Below are positions 51,056 through 61,258 of a stretch of DNA of 64,000 bases, piece by piece (position 1 is the first letter of the stretch; each line of letters opens with the position of its first letter). The stretch lies in the NCBI GenBank assembly GCA_050180895.1, contig JBFXDS010000001.1, forward strand, positions 248,001 to 312,000, given 5' to 3'. Source of the stretch: JBGPEQ01 sp050180895. Its GTDB lineage: Bacteria > Pseudomonadota > Alphaproteobacteria > Dongiales > Dongiaceae. The position numbers were made by a program, and so were the translations under genes. The notes beneath the pieces were generated by a model. It was not told the origin of the DNA. It ran no database searches and was given only the letters and a program-made list of their open reading frames with translations.

Positions 51056-52137
51056 GCGCGACGGTGAGGCAGTCCTTCGTCGCCGAGGCGGGGCAGAGCG
51101 GGCAGCCGGTGCGCGTGGTCATCGTCGACGACTCGGCGGTCGCGCGACAAGCCATCCGGATGCTGCTCAAGGACCAGCCGGGCATCGAGGTGGTGGGGAC
51201 GGCGTCCGATCCGCGGACGGCGCAGGACATCATCGCCACGCGGAATCCCGATGTCGTGACGCTCGACGTCGAGATGCCGGCCATGGACGGCCTCACCTTC
51301 CTGGAGCGGCTGATGCGGCAGCGGCCGACGCCCGTCATCATGGTGTCGTCGCAGACGGAAGCCGGCGCCGACGTGACGTTGCGCGCCCTCGAAATGGGCG
51401 CCGTCGACTTCGTGCCCAAATCGAGCCTGGCCGACGGGCCGGATCACGAGCGGCACCGTGCGGAGTTCGCCGGCAAGGTGCGCGCGGCAGGCTCCGCCCG
51501 GCTGCGCCCGCTGCCGATCGTGGAGCCGCGCGAGTCGTTCCTGTCCACCGCTGCCGTCGCCGCGCGGCTGGCCGAGCGGATCGTCGCCATCGGCTCGTCG
51601 ACCGGCGGCGTCGAGGCGCTGCAGGAGGTCATCTGCGCGCTGCCGCCGAGGAGTCCGGCGGTGCTCGTCGCGCAGCACATGCCGCCGCACTTCACCGCCC
51701 GCCTGGCCGCGCGCCTGAACGCGAAATCGGCCGTCAGGGTGGTCGAGGCCGAGGAGGGTCAGCTGGTGACGCCGGGATCGGTGTATATCGCGCCCGGCGA
51801 CAGGCATCTGCGCCTCGGCCGCTGGGGCAAGAGCTACATCTGCCGGGTCTCCGACGACCCCCTGGTCGGCGGCCATCGGCCCTCGGTCGACGTGCTGTTC
51901 CGGTCGGTGGCGCGCGCCGCCGGGGCGCAGGCCGTGGGCGTGATCCTCACCGGCATGGGCAGCGACGGCGCCAAGGGGCTGCTGGAGATGCGCGAAGCCG
52001 GCGCCCGGACCATCGGCCAGGATCGGGCGACCTGCGTGGTCTACGGCATGCCCAAGGCCGCGGCGGCCATCGGCGCCACCGAGTCGGAAGCGCCGATCGA
52101 CCGCATGGCGGCGCGCATCCTCGATCTCTGCGGGTGA
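51052..52137 (+). CDS. cheB: Chemotaxis response regulator / methylesterase CheB
   Basis: CheB demethylates or deamidates receptors. The 361-residue protein has a receiver domain (VVIVDDSAVARQAI; phospho-Asp72 in DVVTLDVEMPAMDG; Lys in FVPKSS) and a C-terminal esterase domain with the catalytic Ser in VAIGSSTGGVEAL, His in VAQHMPPHFT and Asp in TGMGSDGAKGLLEM. Its ATG overlaps the cheR stop. It is the reversal partner of CheR, phosphorylated by CheA at 53172. Confidence 0.95.
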   Translation: MSATVRQSFVAEAGQSGQPVRVVIVDDSAVARQAIRMLLKDQPGIEVVGTASDPRTAQDIIATRNPDVVTLDVEMPAMDGLTFLERLMRQRPTPVIMVSSQTEAGADVTLRALEMGAVDFVPKSSLADGPDHERHRAEFAGKVRAAGSARLRPLPIVEPRESFLSTAAVAARLAERIVAIGSSTGGVEALQEVICALPPRSPAVLVAQHMPPHFTARLAARLNAKSAVRVVEAEEGQLVTPGSVYIAPGDRHLRLGRWGKSYICRVSDDPLVGGHRPSVDVLFRSVARAAGAQAVGVILTGMGSDGAKGLLEMREAGARTIGQDRATCVVYGMPKAAAAIGATESEAPIDRMAARILDLCG

Positions 52138-52247
52138 ACGGCTGACTGATGGATTCTATCGCGGATGCGGCACGTTAAGCGATCATTAGGCGATTCCAGG
52201 ATATTCAGTATCAAACGGTTAAGAATAAGCCGGTCGAGGGACATGCG

Positions 52248-52628
52248 ATGACGGGCAAGACTGAGTGCAACGTTCTGGTCGTCGACGATCAGCGCATCAT
52301 GCAGCGGCATATCGTCTCCCATCTGCAGCAGCTGGGATTCACGAACGTGGCGGTCGCCGAGAACGGCCGCGCGGCGCTGGAGCGGCTGGAGCAGGAGCAT
52401 TTCGACTTCGTCATCTCCGACTGGATGATGCCGGAGATGGACGGGTTGGAGCTCGTCACCGCCATGCGGGCGCATCCCAAGCACAAGACCATCCCCGTGA
52501 TCATGGCGTCGACCTGGCCGGGCAACGATCAGCAGCGGATCGCGCGCGACGCCGGCGCCGCCGACTATCTCGTGAAGCCGTTCCGCGCCGAGGCCCTCAA
52601 ATCGGCGATCGCGGCGATCGGCCTCTAG
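52248..52628 (+). CDS. cheY: Response regulator CheY
   Basis: The 126-residue single receiver domain carries the acidic pocket (VLVVDDQRIM), phospho-Asp58 in FVISDWMMPEMDG, the Ser/Thr switch in IPVIMAST and Lys in AADYLVKPFRAEAL. It has no output domain, as expected for a flagellar switch messenger or phosphate sink. A 110-bp gap precedes it, so it may have its own promoter. The set includes only one CheY-like stand-alone receiver in this operon. Confidence 0.94.
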   Translation: MTGKTECNVLVVDDQRIMQRHIVSHLQQLGFTNVAVAENGRAALERLEQEHFDFVISDWMMPEMDGLELVTAMRAHPKHKTIPVIMASTWPGNDQQRIARDAGAADYLVKPFRAEALKSAIAAIGL

Positions 52629-52802
52629 CGGCTAGACCGCCTCGGCACTTTTCACCTTCCAAGCAGAATTGCTTTTGCTCGGCGATCGCCGGACGAAGGC
52701 GCGTCCCGTGCGTTCAATACTTCTTAACCTTGTGGTGCCAGCCTGAAGTAAGGCGGCCTTAGGGTTAACGGCGATGCCGACAGCGCCGCCACGGGATGTC
52801 GG

Positions 52803-53168
52803 ATGCGCACACAGACGATCAGGCGCCATCGGAAAGCGAGCGCGCGGGACCGGTCGACGGCCGGGCCGTCGCTGTGCATCACCCTGGCTGCCGACGAGAG
52901 CGACGCGCCCGCGCTGCAGCGGCGGCTCGCCGCCGCTCTCGGCGAGGGCCGGCACCTTGCGATCGATGCCGGCGCCGTCGTGGCGCTGACGACCGCCGGC
53001 GTCCAGGTCCTGCTGGCTGCGGCGGCCGATGCCGCCGCCCGGAAACTGGACTTCCGGCTGGTCGCGGGCGGGCCGGCGATCGCCGCCGCCTTCGGCGAGC
53101 TGGGACTCGCCGACAGCCTCGCGGCTTGGCGCGAGTCCGCCGAACGCGAAGGCGCGCCGGGGACCTGA
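52803..53168 (+). CDS. STAS-domain protein (anti-anti-sigma-like) within the chemotaxis operon
   Basis: The 121-residue protein has an STAS layout: PSLCITLAADESDAPALQRRLAAALGEGRHLAIDAGAVVALTTAGVQVLLAAAADAAARKLDFRLVAGGPAIAAAFGELGLADSL. The usual phosphorylatable Ser of SpoIIAA-type domains lies after the conserved D; here the loop is VVALTTAGVQVL, with Thr at that place. It is three bases before cheA. In alphaproteobacterial chemotaxis operons such proteins accompany CheA, but their role is not settled. Confidence 0.82.
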   Translation: MRTQTIRRHRKASARDRSTAGPSLCITLAADESDAPALQRRLAAALGEGRHLAIDAGAVVALTTAGVQVLLAAAADAAARKLDFRLVAGGPAIAAAFGELGLADSLAAWRESAEREGAPGT

Positions 53169-53171
53169 GAC

Positions 53172-55190
53172 GTGGGCGAGCTCGACGATCTGAAGCAGGC
53201 GTTCTTCGAGGAAGCCGCGGAGCAACTCGGCGATCTCGAGGCCCAGCTGGCTGCCTTGGCCAAGTCGCCGGGCGATCCGGCCTGCCTGCATGCGGCGTTC
53301 CGCGCCGTGCACTCGATCAAGGGCGGGGCGACGCTGGTCGGCCTTGTGCGGACCGCCGACTTCGCTCACGCCGTCGAGTCGCTGCTGCACAAGCTGCGCT
53401 CGCAGCAACTGGCCGTGGACGCGGCCGTCGTGACGCTGTTGCTGGGCTGCCGCGACCTCCTGCATGACCTTGTGCATGCCGCCAGCCTGGACGGCGATCT
53501 GCCCGCCGGCCTCGAGGCGGCCTTCATCCGACAGATCGACGCCCATGTCGGATCGTCGGTCGAGCCGGAGGGTGCGGCGGAGCCGGCCCCACGGCTGGTC
53601 CGGCTCCAGGTGAGTCCCGCGCCGGACTACCTCGCGCGCGGTAGCGAGCCGCGGCGGTTGTTCGCCGTGTTGCGCCGCCTCGGCCGATTGACGCTCGACG
53701 CCGATGGCTCGGCCGTGCCCCCGCTCGCGGCTCTCGATCCTGCCGTCATGTACCTGCGCTGGACGATGACGCTGGAGACCGCCGCGCCGGTGGCGAAGAT
53801 TCGCGAGATCTGCGCCGCCGACTTGCGGGCCGATGAGTTCGAGATCGTCGACTGCGGTACCGCACCGACGATCGAGGCGATGTCGGCTCCGGAGCGCGGC
53901 GACACCAAGCTGCCGGCTACAGTCGAGGCCACGGCTCGGGCGAGCGCGCCGGCGGATGCCGCGGCGCCGGTCGTCAGCTCGATTCGCGTCGACCTCGATC
54001 GCATGGACAAACTGGTCAACCTGGTCGGCGAGCTCGTGATCAGCCAAGCCATGTTGGCCGAACAGCTGCATGCCCTTCCGACCGACCAGTTCCCCCAACT
54101 CGCGCGCGGCATCGAGGAGCTGTCCCGCCATGCCCGCGACCTGCAGGACGGCGTGATGGCCATGCGCGCGCAGCCGGTGCACGCGCTGTTCGCCCGCTTG
54201 CCGCGATTGCTGCGCGAGCTGGCGCAGCAGACCGGCAAGCCGCTGCACCTCGTCACGAGCGGCGAGGACACCGAGGTCGACAAGACCGTGATCGAGCATC
54301 TGCACGATCCGATCGCGCATATGGTACGCAACGCCGCGGACCATGGCATCGAACCGCCCGAGCAGCGCGCGGCGCGCGGCAAGCCGCGCGCGGGCACCAT
54401 CCGGCTGTCGGCCCGCCAGGCCGGCGGCCGAATCGTCATCGAGATCGCCGACGACGGCGGCGGCATCGACCGCGAGCGTCTGCGCGCCCGCGCGGCGGCG
54501 GCCGGTCTGATCGCGCCCGATCAGCCGCTGAGCGACGACGACATCGACGACCTCATCTTTCTGCCGGGGCTCTCGACGGCCGCGGCGGTTTCCAGCATCT
54601 CGGGTCGCGGCGTCGGCATGGACATCGTCCGCCGCAACATCCAACGGCTCGGCGGACGGGTGACGATCCGCTCGACGCCCGGGCAGGGCGCCGTTTTCTA
54701 CGTGACGCTGCCGCTGACGCTGGCGGTTCTCGACGGCATGGTGATCCGGGTCGGCGCCGAGACCTATGTCGTGCCGCTCGCGAATATCCTCGAAAGTCTG
54801 CGTCCGCGGTCCGCGGATGTGCATTCCCTCGTCGGCGGCGGCGACGTCCTCTCCGTCCGCGGCGAGTATGTGCCGTTGGTCCATCTCGGCGACCTGTTCG
54901 GCGCCGTTGGCGCCGTCGCTGATCCGGCCGAAGGACTGGTCATGCTGGTCGAGGCCGAGGATGGCGCGCGGATCGGGCTCGTCGTCGACGAGATCGCCGG
55001 CCAGCAGCAGGTCGTCATCAAGAGCCTGGAGACGAACTATCGCGCGATCTCCGGCATCTCCGGGGCGACCATCCTGGGCAACGGCCGGGTCGCCCTGATC
55101 GTCGACGTGTCGGGCGTACGGGCCAGGCTGGCGGGCCGTGGAATCGCTCCGGCCGTGGCCGTCGTACAAACCCAGAAGGAGCAGCGATAA
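53172..55190 (+). CDS. cheA: Chemotaxis histidine kinase CheA
   Basis: The 672-residue kinase has a P1 HPt domain with phospho-His47 (FRAVHSIKGGATLVGL), a dimerisation region near residue 265 (SIRVDLDRMDKLVNLVGELVISQAML), a catalytic domain from about residue 370 (N box HLHDPIAHMVRNAADHGIE, G boxes IEIADDGGGID and VSSISGRGVGMDIVRRN), and a CheW-like C-terminal domain (LTLAVLDGMVIRVGAETYVVPLANI). A GTG start follows CGTG spacing from the STAS gene. The stop shares a base with the cheW ATG. Confidence 0.95.
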   Translation: MGELDDLKQAFFEEAAEQLGDLEAQLAALAKSPGDPACLHAAFRAVHSIKGGATLVGLVRTADFAHAVESLLHKLRSQQLAVDAAVVTLLLGCRDLLHDLVHAASLDGDLPAGLEAAFIRQIDAHVGSSVEPEGAAEPAPRLVRLQVSPAPDYLARGSEPRRLFAVLRRLGRLTLDADGSAVPPLAALDPAVMYLRWTMTLETAAPVAKIREICAADLRADEFEIVDCGTAPTIEAMSAPERGDTKLPATVEATARASAPADAAAPVVSSIRVDLDRMDKLVNLVGELVISQAMLAEQLHALPTDQFPQLARGIEELSRHARDLQDGVMAMRAQPVHALFARLPRLLRELAQQTGKPLHLVTSGEDTEVDKTVIEHLHDPIAHMVRNAADHGIEPPEQRAARGKPRAGTIRLSARQAGGRIVIEIADDGGGIDRERLRARAAAAGLIAPDQPLSDDDIDDLIFLPGLSTAAAVSSISGRGVGMDIVRRNIQRLGGRVTIRSTPGQGAVFYVTLPLTLAVLDGMVIRVGAETYVVPLANILESLRPRSADVHSLVGGGDVLSVRGEYVPLVHLGDLFGAVGAVADPAEGLVMLVEAEDGARIGLVVDEIAGQQQVVIKSLETNYRAISGISGATILGNGRVALIVDVSGVRARLAGRGIAPAVAVVQTQKEQR

Positions 55191-55690
55191 TGCAGGAAAG
55201 CCGCTTCTCGAGCGCGCCGCTCGATCCGCTCGGCCCCGGCGCCGACGGGGAGAGCGCGCCCATGCGCCAGCTCGTGTGCTTCACCATCGGCGATGAAACC
55301 TACGGCATCGATATCCGTGCCGTGCGCGAGATCCGCGCCTGGTCGGCGACGACGGTCCTGCCCAATGCGCCCGACTTCGTGCGCGGCGTCATCAACCTGC
55401 GCGGCACCGTCGTGCCGATCCTCGATCTGCGCGCCCGCTTCGGCCGCGGCCGGACGGAACCGACCAAGGTCCATGTCGTGATCGTCGTCGCCATCGACTC
55501 CCGCATCGTCGGCATTCTCGTCGATACCGTGTCCGACATCGTGGCCGTCGCGACGACGGAGATCCGGCCGGTGCCGGAGATCGGCGGAGCCGAGATGCAG
55601 GAGTGCCTGGACGGGTTGATCGCCCAGGGCGAGCAGATGATCGCTCTCGTCGCCGCGGACCGCATCGTCGCGCCCATATCGGTGCATTGA
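55190..55690 (+). CDS. cheW: Chemotaxis coupling protein CheW
   Basis: The 166-residue CheW links receptors to CheA. The SH3-like blocks are [80 protein letters not shown] and [18 protein letters not shown]. The arginine in NLRG typical for CheW contact is present. An N-terminal extension of about 24 residues precedes the domain. It is immediately followed by a chemoreceptor gene. Confidence 0.95.
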   Translation: MQESRFSSAPLDPLGPGADGESAPMRQLVCFTIGDETYGIDIRAVREIRAWSATTVLPNAPDFVRGVINLRGTVVPILDLRARFGRGRTEPTKVHVVIVVAIDSRIVGILVDTVSDIVAVATTEIRPVPEIGGAEMQECLDGLIAQGEQMIALVAADRIVAPISVH

Positions 55691-55739
55691 ACGTGACCGG
55701 CGCGCCGGGGCAGGCCGGCCGGTGCTCAAGGGGAAACCA

Positions 55740-58649
55740 ATGACGTCGCACGCGAATCCGTTTCGGGGACTGACCAAGCTCAGGCTGCAGTGGAAGCTGT
55801 CGTTGGCATTCCTGATGATGGCTCCGCTGATCGCCGCGGCCGGTGGCGCTGGACTCATGTTCATCAGCCAGATCAGAGCCTCGGTCGATTCGGTCGCCAG
55901 GGTGTCCGTGCCGATCGTCCATCAGGCCACGACGCTGGCGCGCGAAGCGGACGAGATGCAGCTTGCCCTTGCCGATGCGCTTGCCGGCCAGACAGTGGAC
56001 CGGGTGAAGGATGCCGAGGAAGCCGTCGATCTCCTGTCGGCGGCAATGGCAAGCGGCTTCCGTAACATCCGCGAGCTCGCCGGCCGGGACGGGGCGGCCA
56101 TCGACGTGACCGAGGCTGAGAGGCTGAGCACGACCTCATCGGCGCAGGCGCGGGAGCTGATCGCAAGCCTCGGCAAGCTCGTCGCCGTCAAGGACCGGCT
56201 GAGAGCAAAGTTCTCCGCCTTCGAGACGTCGATCGGCCAGATCGCGGCGAAGGCGACTACCCTCGCCGGCCAGAGCGAAGCGCACATGAACGCCAGCGAG
56301 AACACGAGCCGGACAGCTATCCGGTCGCAGACGGCCGGGATCAGCGAGCTCGAGGGGATTCTGCTCCAGACCTTCTCCGACGCCTATCCGGTTCTCCGCA
56401 ACGCCTACGGCCTGCAGGCGCTCGTTGCCGAGTTGCGCGAGACCGCCCGCGTGCATCTGGCCGCGGACGATCTTGTCAGCGTCGAGGTGCAGGAGCAGAA
56501 TTTCGGAAAGCTGGTCAAGGCTGCGAGGGAGCGGCAGAAGAAGCTGCTGGAGAGCGCTTCGGTCGAGATCGTCGAGGATGCGCAGGAGATCGGCGCCAGG
56601 ATCGACGAAATCGAACGCATCGTCCTCGGCGAGAATGGCCTGTTCCCGACCCATCGCGCAGCGGTGACGGCCGACCTGAGGGCCGAAATGCTGAATGCAT
56701 CGGTCCGTGGGAATCTGAGCAAGTTCGTCGACGCCCTGGACCGCGTCTTCAGGAGCGCCGAGAGCCTGAATGCCGAGGCAGTGACCGAGATCGGTGACAG
56801 CGCTTCGACGGCGCTCTTCAGCACCGGCGTGATCGTGCTGATCGGCATCGGCGTGTCGTTGCTCTACGGTGCCTTCAGCGCCCGCAGCGTGGCGCGCCCG
56901 TTGACCCGGATGACGAATGTGATGGCGCAGTTGGCTGGCGGCGACGAGGACGTGCAGATCCCGGCACTGGGGCGCGGCGACGAGATCGGCGAGATGGCGC
57001 GCTCGCTGATGACCATCCGCGATACCGGCGTACGGGCGGCGCGGGTGCAGACGGCGCTCGACAACGCGGCGAGCATCGTGCTGATGGCCGATATCGAAGG
57101 GCGAGTGGTCTATGCCAACGGCGCGGCGCAGCGCTACTTCGGGGAAATGGAAGCCGATATGCGCGTGGTGCTGCCGGAGTTCCACGGCGCCGCGCTGGAG
57201 GGTCTGGACGCGGCCAGCTTGTTCCGCGATGCGGCGGCGGCGCGAGATCAGTTCGCCAACTTCACGCAGAGCTGGACCGAACGGCGGGAATTCGGCCGCC
57301 GGGTCGTGGAGCTGACGATGAACCCGGTGCTGAACGAGGCCGGCGGGCGTCTGGGCGCCGTCATCGAGTGGGTCGACCTGACGGAGCATCTGGCCGCCGA
57401 GGCGGAGAAGGCGGCGCGGCTGGCGGAGGAGCGGGCGCGCGACAAGGCCGATCGCGAAGCGGAGTTGAATTTCCAGGAGGATCTGGCGGCGATGGTGCAG
57501 GCCGCGGCCGCCGGCGATTTCACGCGGCAGCTGTCCACCGTGGGCGGCACGGGGCTCACGGCGAAGCTGGGCGCGGGGATGAACCAGTGGGCGGCGACGG
57601 TGCGCGGGGTCCTCAACGAGGTCGTCGAGATGATGTCCGCGATGGCGAAGGGCGACCTGTCGAAGCGGATCGTGGGCGACTACCAGGGCGAGCTGCTGCG
57701 GCTGAAGACGGACGCGAACGCGACGGCGGAGCAGCTTTCTGCGATCGTCGGTCAGACCGCGGAAGGGATCACGACGATCAAGAGCGCGACGGCACAGTTG
57801 GCGGCAGGCTCACAGGACCTGTCGGCGCGCACGGAAGAGCAGGTCGCCGCACTCGAGGAGATGGCGGCGTCGATTCGGCAGATGTCGGCAACGGTCAAGC
57901 AGAACGCCGACAATGCGCAGAACGCCAACCAGCTCGCCCTCAACGCGCGCGGCTCGGCCGAAAGTGGCGGCGAGGTGGCGGCTTCGGCGGTGGCGGCGAT
58001 GGCGCAGATCGAGGAATCGGCGCAGCGGATCTCCGAGATCGTCGGGGTGATCGACGAGATCGCATTCCAGACCAATCTCCTGGCGCTCAACGCTGCGGTC
58101 GAGGCGGCGCGGGCCGGGGAGGCCGGGCGCGGCTTTGCCGTGGTCGCGGCGGAAGTCCGGGCGCTGGCGCAGCGGTCGAGTCAGGCATCGAAGGAGATCA
58201 AGAGCCTGATCGGCAGCAGCGGCAGCCAGGTGAAGCGCGGCGTCGAACTGGTGAACAAGGCGGGTTCGAGCCTGACGGAGATCGTGGCCTCGGTGAAGCG
58301 GGTGGCGGAGATCGTATCGGAGATCGCGGCGGCAAGCCGGGAGCAATCGGATGGGGTGCAGCAGGTCGACGAGACGGTGACGCGGATGGAAGCGGTGACG
58401 CAGAAGAACGCGTCGCTGGTGGAAGAATCCACGGCATCGCTGTCGGCGGTCGACCGCCAGGTGGACGGCATGCTCGAGGTTGTGTCGTTCTTCAACGCCG
58501 CGCATGCCGGCGTGCGCGATCTGCAGGCCGACCTCGCCAAGCGGATCGGTGCACGCGCGGCCGAATCGGTCGCCAAGGCCGCCTCGGGCACCGAACCGCG
58601 CCCAGCAGGCCCCCCGCGCGCAGCCGGAGACCGGTGGGAGGGATTCTGA
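55740..58649 (+). CDS. Methyl-accepting chemotaxis protein with HAMP, PAS and C-terminal CheR-tether-like motif
   Basis: The 969-residue receptor has an N-terminal membrane helix (about residues 18-45), a large helical sensor domain, a second membrane helix at about 357-380, a HAMP domain after it ([13 protein letters not shown]), a PAS domain from about 438 ([30 protein letters not shown]), a second HAMP-like stretch near 580-640, and the MA signalling domain with the hairpin tip [20 protein letters not shown] near residue 765. The C-terminus RWEGF follows the xWxxF pattern by which CheR/CheB dock to receptors. ATG at 55740 preceded by AAGGGGA. It seems to be the cognate receptor of this operon. 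Confidence 0.93.
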   Translation: MTSHANPFRGLTKLRLQWKLSLAFLMMAPLIAAAGGAGLMFISQIRASVDSVARVSVPIVHQATTLAREADEMQLALADALAGQTVDRVKDAEEAVDLLSAAMASGFRNIRELAGRDGAAIDVTEAERLSTTSSAQARELIASLGKLVAVKDRLRAKFSAFETSIGQIAAKATTLAGQSEAHMNASENTSRTAIRSQTAGISELEGILLQTFSDAYPVLRNAYGLQALVAELRETARVHLAADDLVSVEVQEQNFGKLVKAARERQKKLLESASVEIVEDAQEIGARIDEIERIVLGENGLFPTHRAAVTADLRAEMLNASVRGNLSKFVDALDRVFRSAESLNAEAVTEIGDSASTALFSTGVIVLIGIGVSLLYGAFSARSVARPLTRMTNVMAQLAGGDEDVQIPALGRGDEIGEMARSLMTIRDTGVRAARVQTALDNAASIVLMADIEGRVVYANGAAQRYFGEMEADMRVVLPEFHGAALEGLDAASLFRDAAAARDQFANFTQSWTERREFGRRVVELTMNPVLNEAGGRLGAVIEWVDLTEHLAAEAEKAARLAEERARDKADREAELNFQEDLAAMVQAAAAGDFTRQLSTVGGTGLTAKLGAGMNQWAATVRGVLNEVVEMMSAMAKGDLSKRIVGDYQGELLRLKTDANATAEQLSAIVGQTAEGITTIKSATAQLAAGSQDLSARTEEQVAALEEMAASIRQMSATVKQNADNAQNANQLALNARGSAESGGEVAASAVAAMAQIEESAQRISEIVGVIDEIAFQTNLLALNAAVEAARAGEAGRGFAVVAAEVRALAQRSSQASKEIKSLIGSSGSQVKRGVELVNKAGSSLTEIVASVKRVAEIVSEIAAASREQSDGVQQVDETVTRMEAVTQKNASLVEESTASLSAVDRQVDGMLEVVSFFNAAHAGVRDLQADLAKRIGARAAESVAKAASGTEPRPAGPPRAAGDRWEGF

Positions 58650-58760
58650 GTTCGTTTGCCGCCCGGCCGCGGCGAGAATCTCGCCTCAACCACCGGTTTG
58701 TACTATATCTTCCAGGGTCGTAGCCACCAGGCAACGTCGGAAGCCAGAGAGGCCAAGGCG

Positions 58761-60167
58761 ATGACCGACCCTGCACGGGAAGCATCGATCGGCGACCGCG
58801 TCGATCCGTCCCTTCTTGCGGAGCTGCGGGCGATCGTCGGCGACCGGCTGTCGGTCTCGCCGGCGGTGCGTGAGCAGCACGGCAGGGACGAATCCTATCA
58901 TGCGGTGCATGCGCCCGATGCCGTCGTCTTTGCTCATACCACCGAGGAGGTGAGCGCCGTCGTGCAGGCTTGTGCCCGACGCAAGATACCAATCATCGCC
59001 TTCGGCGTCGGCACGTCGCTGGAAGGGCACGTGGCGGCCCTTCACGGCGGCGTCTGCATCGATCTGTCGCAGATGAATCGCATCCTGCGTCTGAATGTCG
59101 AGGATCTCGACGTGTCGGTGCAGCCGGGCGTCACCCGCAAGCAGTTGAACAACCATCTGAAGGACAGCGGCCTGTTCTTCCCAATCGATCCGGGCGCCGA
59201 CGCATCCATCGGGGGAATGACGGCCACCCGCGCCTCCGGCACCAATGCCGTACGATACGGAACCATGCGCGAGAACGTGCTGGGTCTGACAGTGGTGCTC
59301 GCCGACGGTCGCGTCATCCGGACCGGCGGGCGGGCGCGCAAATCGGCGGCGGGCTACGATCTGACCCGCTTGTTCGTGGGTTCGGAAGGCACGCTCGGCG
59401 TCATCACCGAAATCACGCTCAGGCTCTATGGCATTCCGGAGGCGATATCCGCGGCCGTGGCCTCCTTTCCGACGATCGAGAATGCCGTCGACACGGTCAT
59501 CCAGACCATCCAGTCGGGCATTCCGGTGGCGCGCATCGAGTTGCTCGACGATGTGCAGATCGATGCGGTGAACCGCTATTCGAAGCTCGATTTCCCGGTC
59601 CAGTCGACCCTGTTCTTCGAGTTCCACGGCACCGCGGCGGGCGTTGCGGAGCAGGCGGAGATGGTCGATGCGATCGCCCGGGAGCACGGCGCCGGCGGCT
59701 TCCGCTGGGCGACCAAGCCCGAGGAGCGCAGCAAGCTATGGCAGGCCCGCCACGACGCCTACTATGCGGCAAAGGCCTTGCGGCCAGGAGCGAAAGGATG
59801 GGCGACGGACGTGTGCGTCCCGATCTCGCGGCTGGCCGAATGCATCTCCGAGACCAAGGCCGACATCCGCAACTCCAGTTTGATCGCGCCGATCGTCGGC
59901 CATGTCGGCGACGGCAATTTTCATATTGCCTTCGTGATCGATCCGGACGATCCGGCCGAGATGACGGAGGCGCGCCGGATCAATGACCGCATGGTCATGC
60001 GCGCGCTTGCGCTCGGCGGCACCTGCACCGGCGAGCACGGCATCGGCTACGGCAAGCTCGATTTCCTGACCGCCGAGCACGGCGAGGCGGTGGCGGTGAT
60101 GCGACAGTTGAAGCTCGCCCTCGACCCCGACAACATCATGAATCCCGGAAAGGTCGTGCGGGCGTGA
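58761..60167 (+). CDS. FAD-linked D-2-hydroxyacid dehydrogenase (GlcD / D-lactate dehydrogenase type)
   Basis: The 468-residue flavoprotein has the FAD-binding domain (IIAFGVGTSLEGHVAA, DPGADASIGGMTATRASGTNAVRYGTMRENVLGL, FVGSEGTLGVITEITLRL) and the FAD-oxidase C-terminal domain (IVGHVGDGNFHIAFVIDP, GTCTGEHGIGYGKLDFL, LKLALDPDNIMNPGKV). These are typical of GlcD and cytochrome-type D-lactate dehydrogenases. The HxxH-type cluster GHVGDGNFH is present, as is GEHGIG. ATG at 58761 has CCAAGGC upstream. Electron acceptor and substrate are not decided. Confidence 0.92.
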   Translation: MTDPAREASIGDRVDPSLLAELRAIVGDRLSVSPAVREQHGRDESYHAVHAPDAVVFAHTTEEVSAVVQACARRKIPIIAFGVGTSLEGHVAALHGGVCIDLSQMNRILRLNVEDLDVSVQPGVTRKQLNNHLKDSGLFFPIDPGADASIGGMTATRASGTNAVRYGTMRENVLGLTVVLADGRVIRTGGRARKSAAGYDLTRLFVGSEGTLGVITEITLRLYGIPEAISAAVASFPTIENAVDTVIQTIQSGIPVARIELLDDVQIDAVNRYSKLDFPVQSTLFFEFHGTAAGVAEQAEMVDAIAREHGAGGFRWATKPEERSKLWQARHDAYYAAKALRPGAKGWATDVCVPISRLAECISETKADIRNSSLIAPIVGHVGDGNFHIAFVIDPDDPAEMTEARRINDRMVMRALALGGTCTGEHGIGYGKLDFLTAEHGEAVAVMRQLKLALDPDNIMNPGKVVRA

Positions 60168-60203
60168 GCGGCCGGCCGCTCCCTTGAGCAGTTGCAGGAC
60201 GAC

Positions 60204-60707
60204 GTGACGACAACACCCGGACCAGGCAGCGACCTGACTCGCATCTACGACATCGTAGAAACGAGCGTCGACGAGAAGTCCGAATTCCTGAGCCCGAAGG
60301 TCAGGCACCTTTATCGCTGGTGGGCCGCCGCCAATGGCGGCCGGATGCCGCGGCGCAAGTCGTTCGATATCCTCGACCACCGGCCGATCGTCGCCAACCT
60401 GTTCGTGACCGACGTCTTGCCGACCGACGAGTTCCAATTCCGCATCTTCGGCGAGGAGGTCATCCGGATCGTCGGGCGCAATCGCACCGGCGAGACCGTC
60501 AGGCACGCCGACAAGGGCGAATACGGCCATGAGCTCTATGCCTACTACAAGGCGATCGTGGCCGGCCGGGTGTGCCGCAAATGCAACGGAACGCTGAAGT
60601 TCTCCATCGGCGGCGCGCGCCGCTTCGAATCGATCGATTGCCCGCTTTCCGACGAGAGCGGCGAAAAGGTCTCCGCCATCATCGGCGTGATGGACGTGGT
60701 GAAGTAG
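60204..60707 (+). CDS. PAS-domain protein (PAS_5-type)
   Basis: The protein of about 167 residues has the alphaproteobacterial PAS_5 pattern: FLSPKVRHLYRWWAAANGGRMPRRKSFDILDHRPIVANLFVTDVLPTDEFQFRIFGEEVIRIVGRNRTGETV, with a late part ESIDCPLSDESGEKVSAIIGVMDVV. RHLYRWWAAANGGRMPRRKSFD is the family opening. GTG at 60204 with AGGA upstream is preferred over TTG at 60192. The single PAS domain has no output region. It may bind a small ligand or regulate the nearby oxidoreductase, but no link is proven. Confidence 0.85.
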   Translation: MTTTPGPGSDLTRIYDIVETSVDEKSEFLSPKVRHLYRWWAAANGGRMPRRKSFDILDHRPIVANLFVTDVLPTDEFQFRIFGEEVIRIVGRNRTGETVRHADKGEYGHELYAYYKAIVAGRVCRKCNGTLKFSIGGARRFESIDCPLSDESGEKVSAIIGVMDVVK

Positions 60708-60939
60708 GCTTGGGTGCTCCAGTCGATCGGCCGGCATCGCCGCCGTCGGACGCCGACTCGGTTAACAGTTCGTTAACGGACGGACGACAGGATCCGGCTG
60801 GGCCGGTTCATTGCGAGTTCAGGTTAGGCTGAAGATAGTTGCCGCGCGCGGGCAGGGCCGACTCGTCGGCAGTTCAGGACGCCCGCATTGGCACACACCC
60901 CGTCCAGGTCGCACAGGAGCAACGGGATCATGCTCAGGG

Positions 60940-61122
60940 TCAGTCAGGTTCGTCGAGACGTTGGCGATCGAGTAGCTTGGTCTGACGCTCCTGCTCCGCT
61001 TGTATCCTGGCGCGCTCCGTCCTGTCGCGACCGAATCGCACGCGGTTTTCGGAGGCCGCCCTGGCTGCTTCGCTGCGCCGGCGTTGCTTTCGATACTTGT
61101 TCAAATTGACGATGTCGCTCAT
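60940..61122 (-). CDS. DUF4169-family small protein
   Basis: The 60-residue basic protein begins MSDIVNLNKYRKQRRRSEAARAASENRVRFGRDRTERAR and ends LLDRQRLDEPD, matching the DUF4169 group found mainly in alphaproteobacteria. It is a short charged helix-like protein, probably a partner of a larger complex. The start is set by the conserved MSDIVNL. It converges with nothing and is divergent from the AsmA gene, 136 bp apart. Confidence 0.88.
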   Translation of the reverse strand: MSDIVNLNKYRKQRRRSEAARAASENRVRFGRDRTERARIQAEQERQTKLLDRQRLDEPD

Positions 61123-61258
61123 GGTGACAAGGCTCTTTGCCGTTTCGATGGGGTGACATGCCTGCCGTCCGGTACGCCCATACACTAGTCCGGGTTCCGC
61201 CCGCCACAATGCAGATGGTATCAGGGGCACGTCTCGGCTCATCGCTGGAGATCCGCGT

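Noticed and set aside
52632..55169. 845-residue open frame antisense to cheA
   Set aside because: GC-rich codon third positions keep the opposite strand open; the sense strand has full CheA domains.
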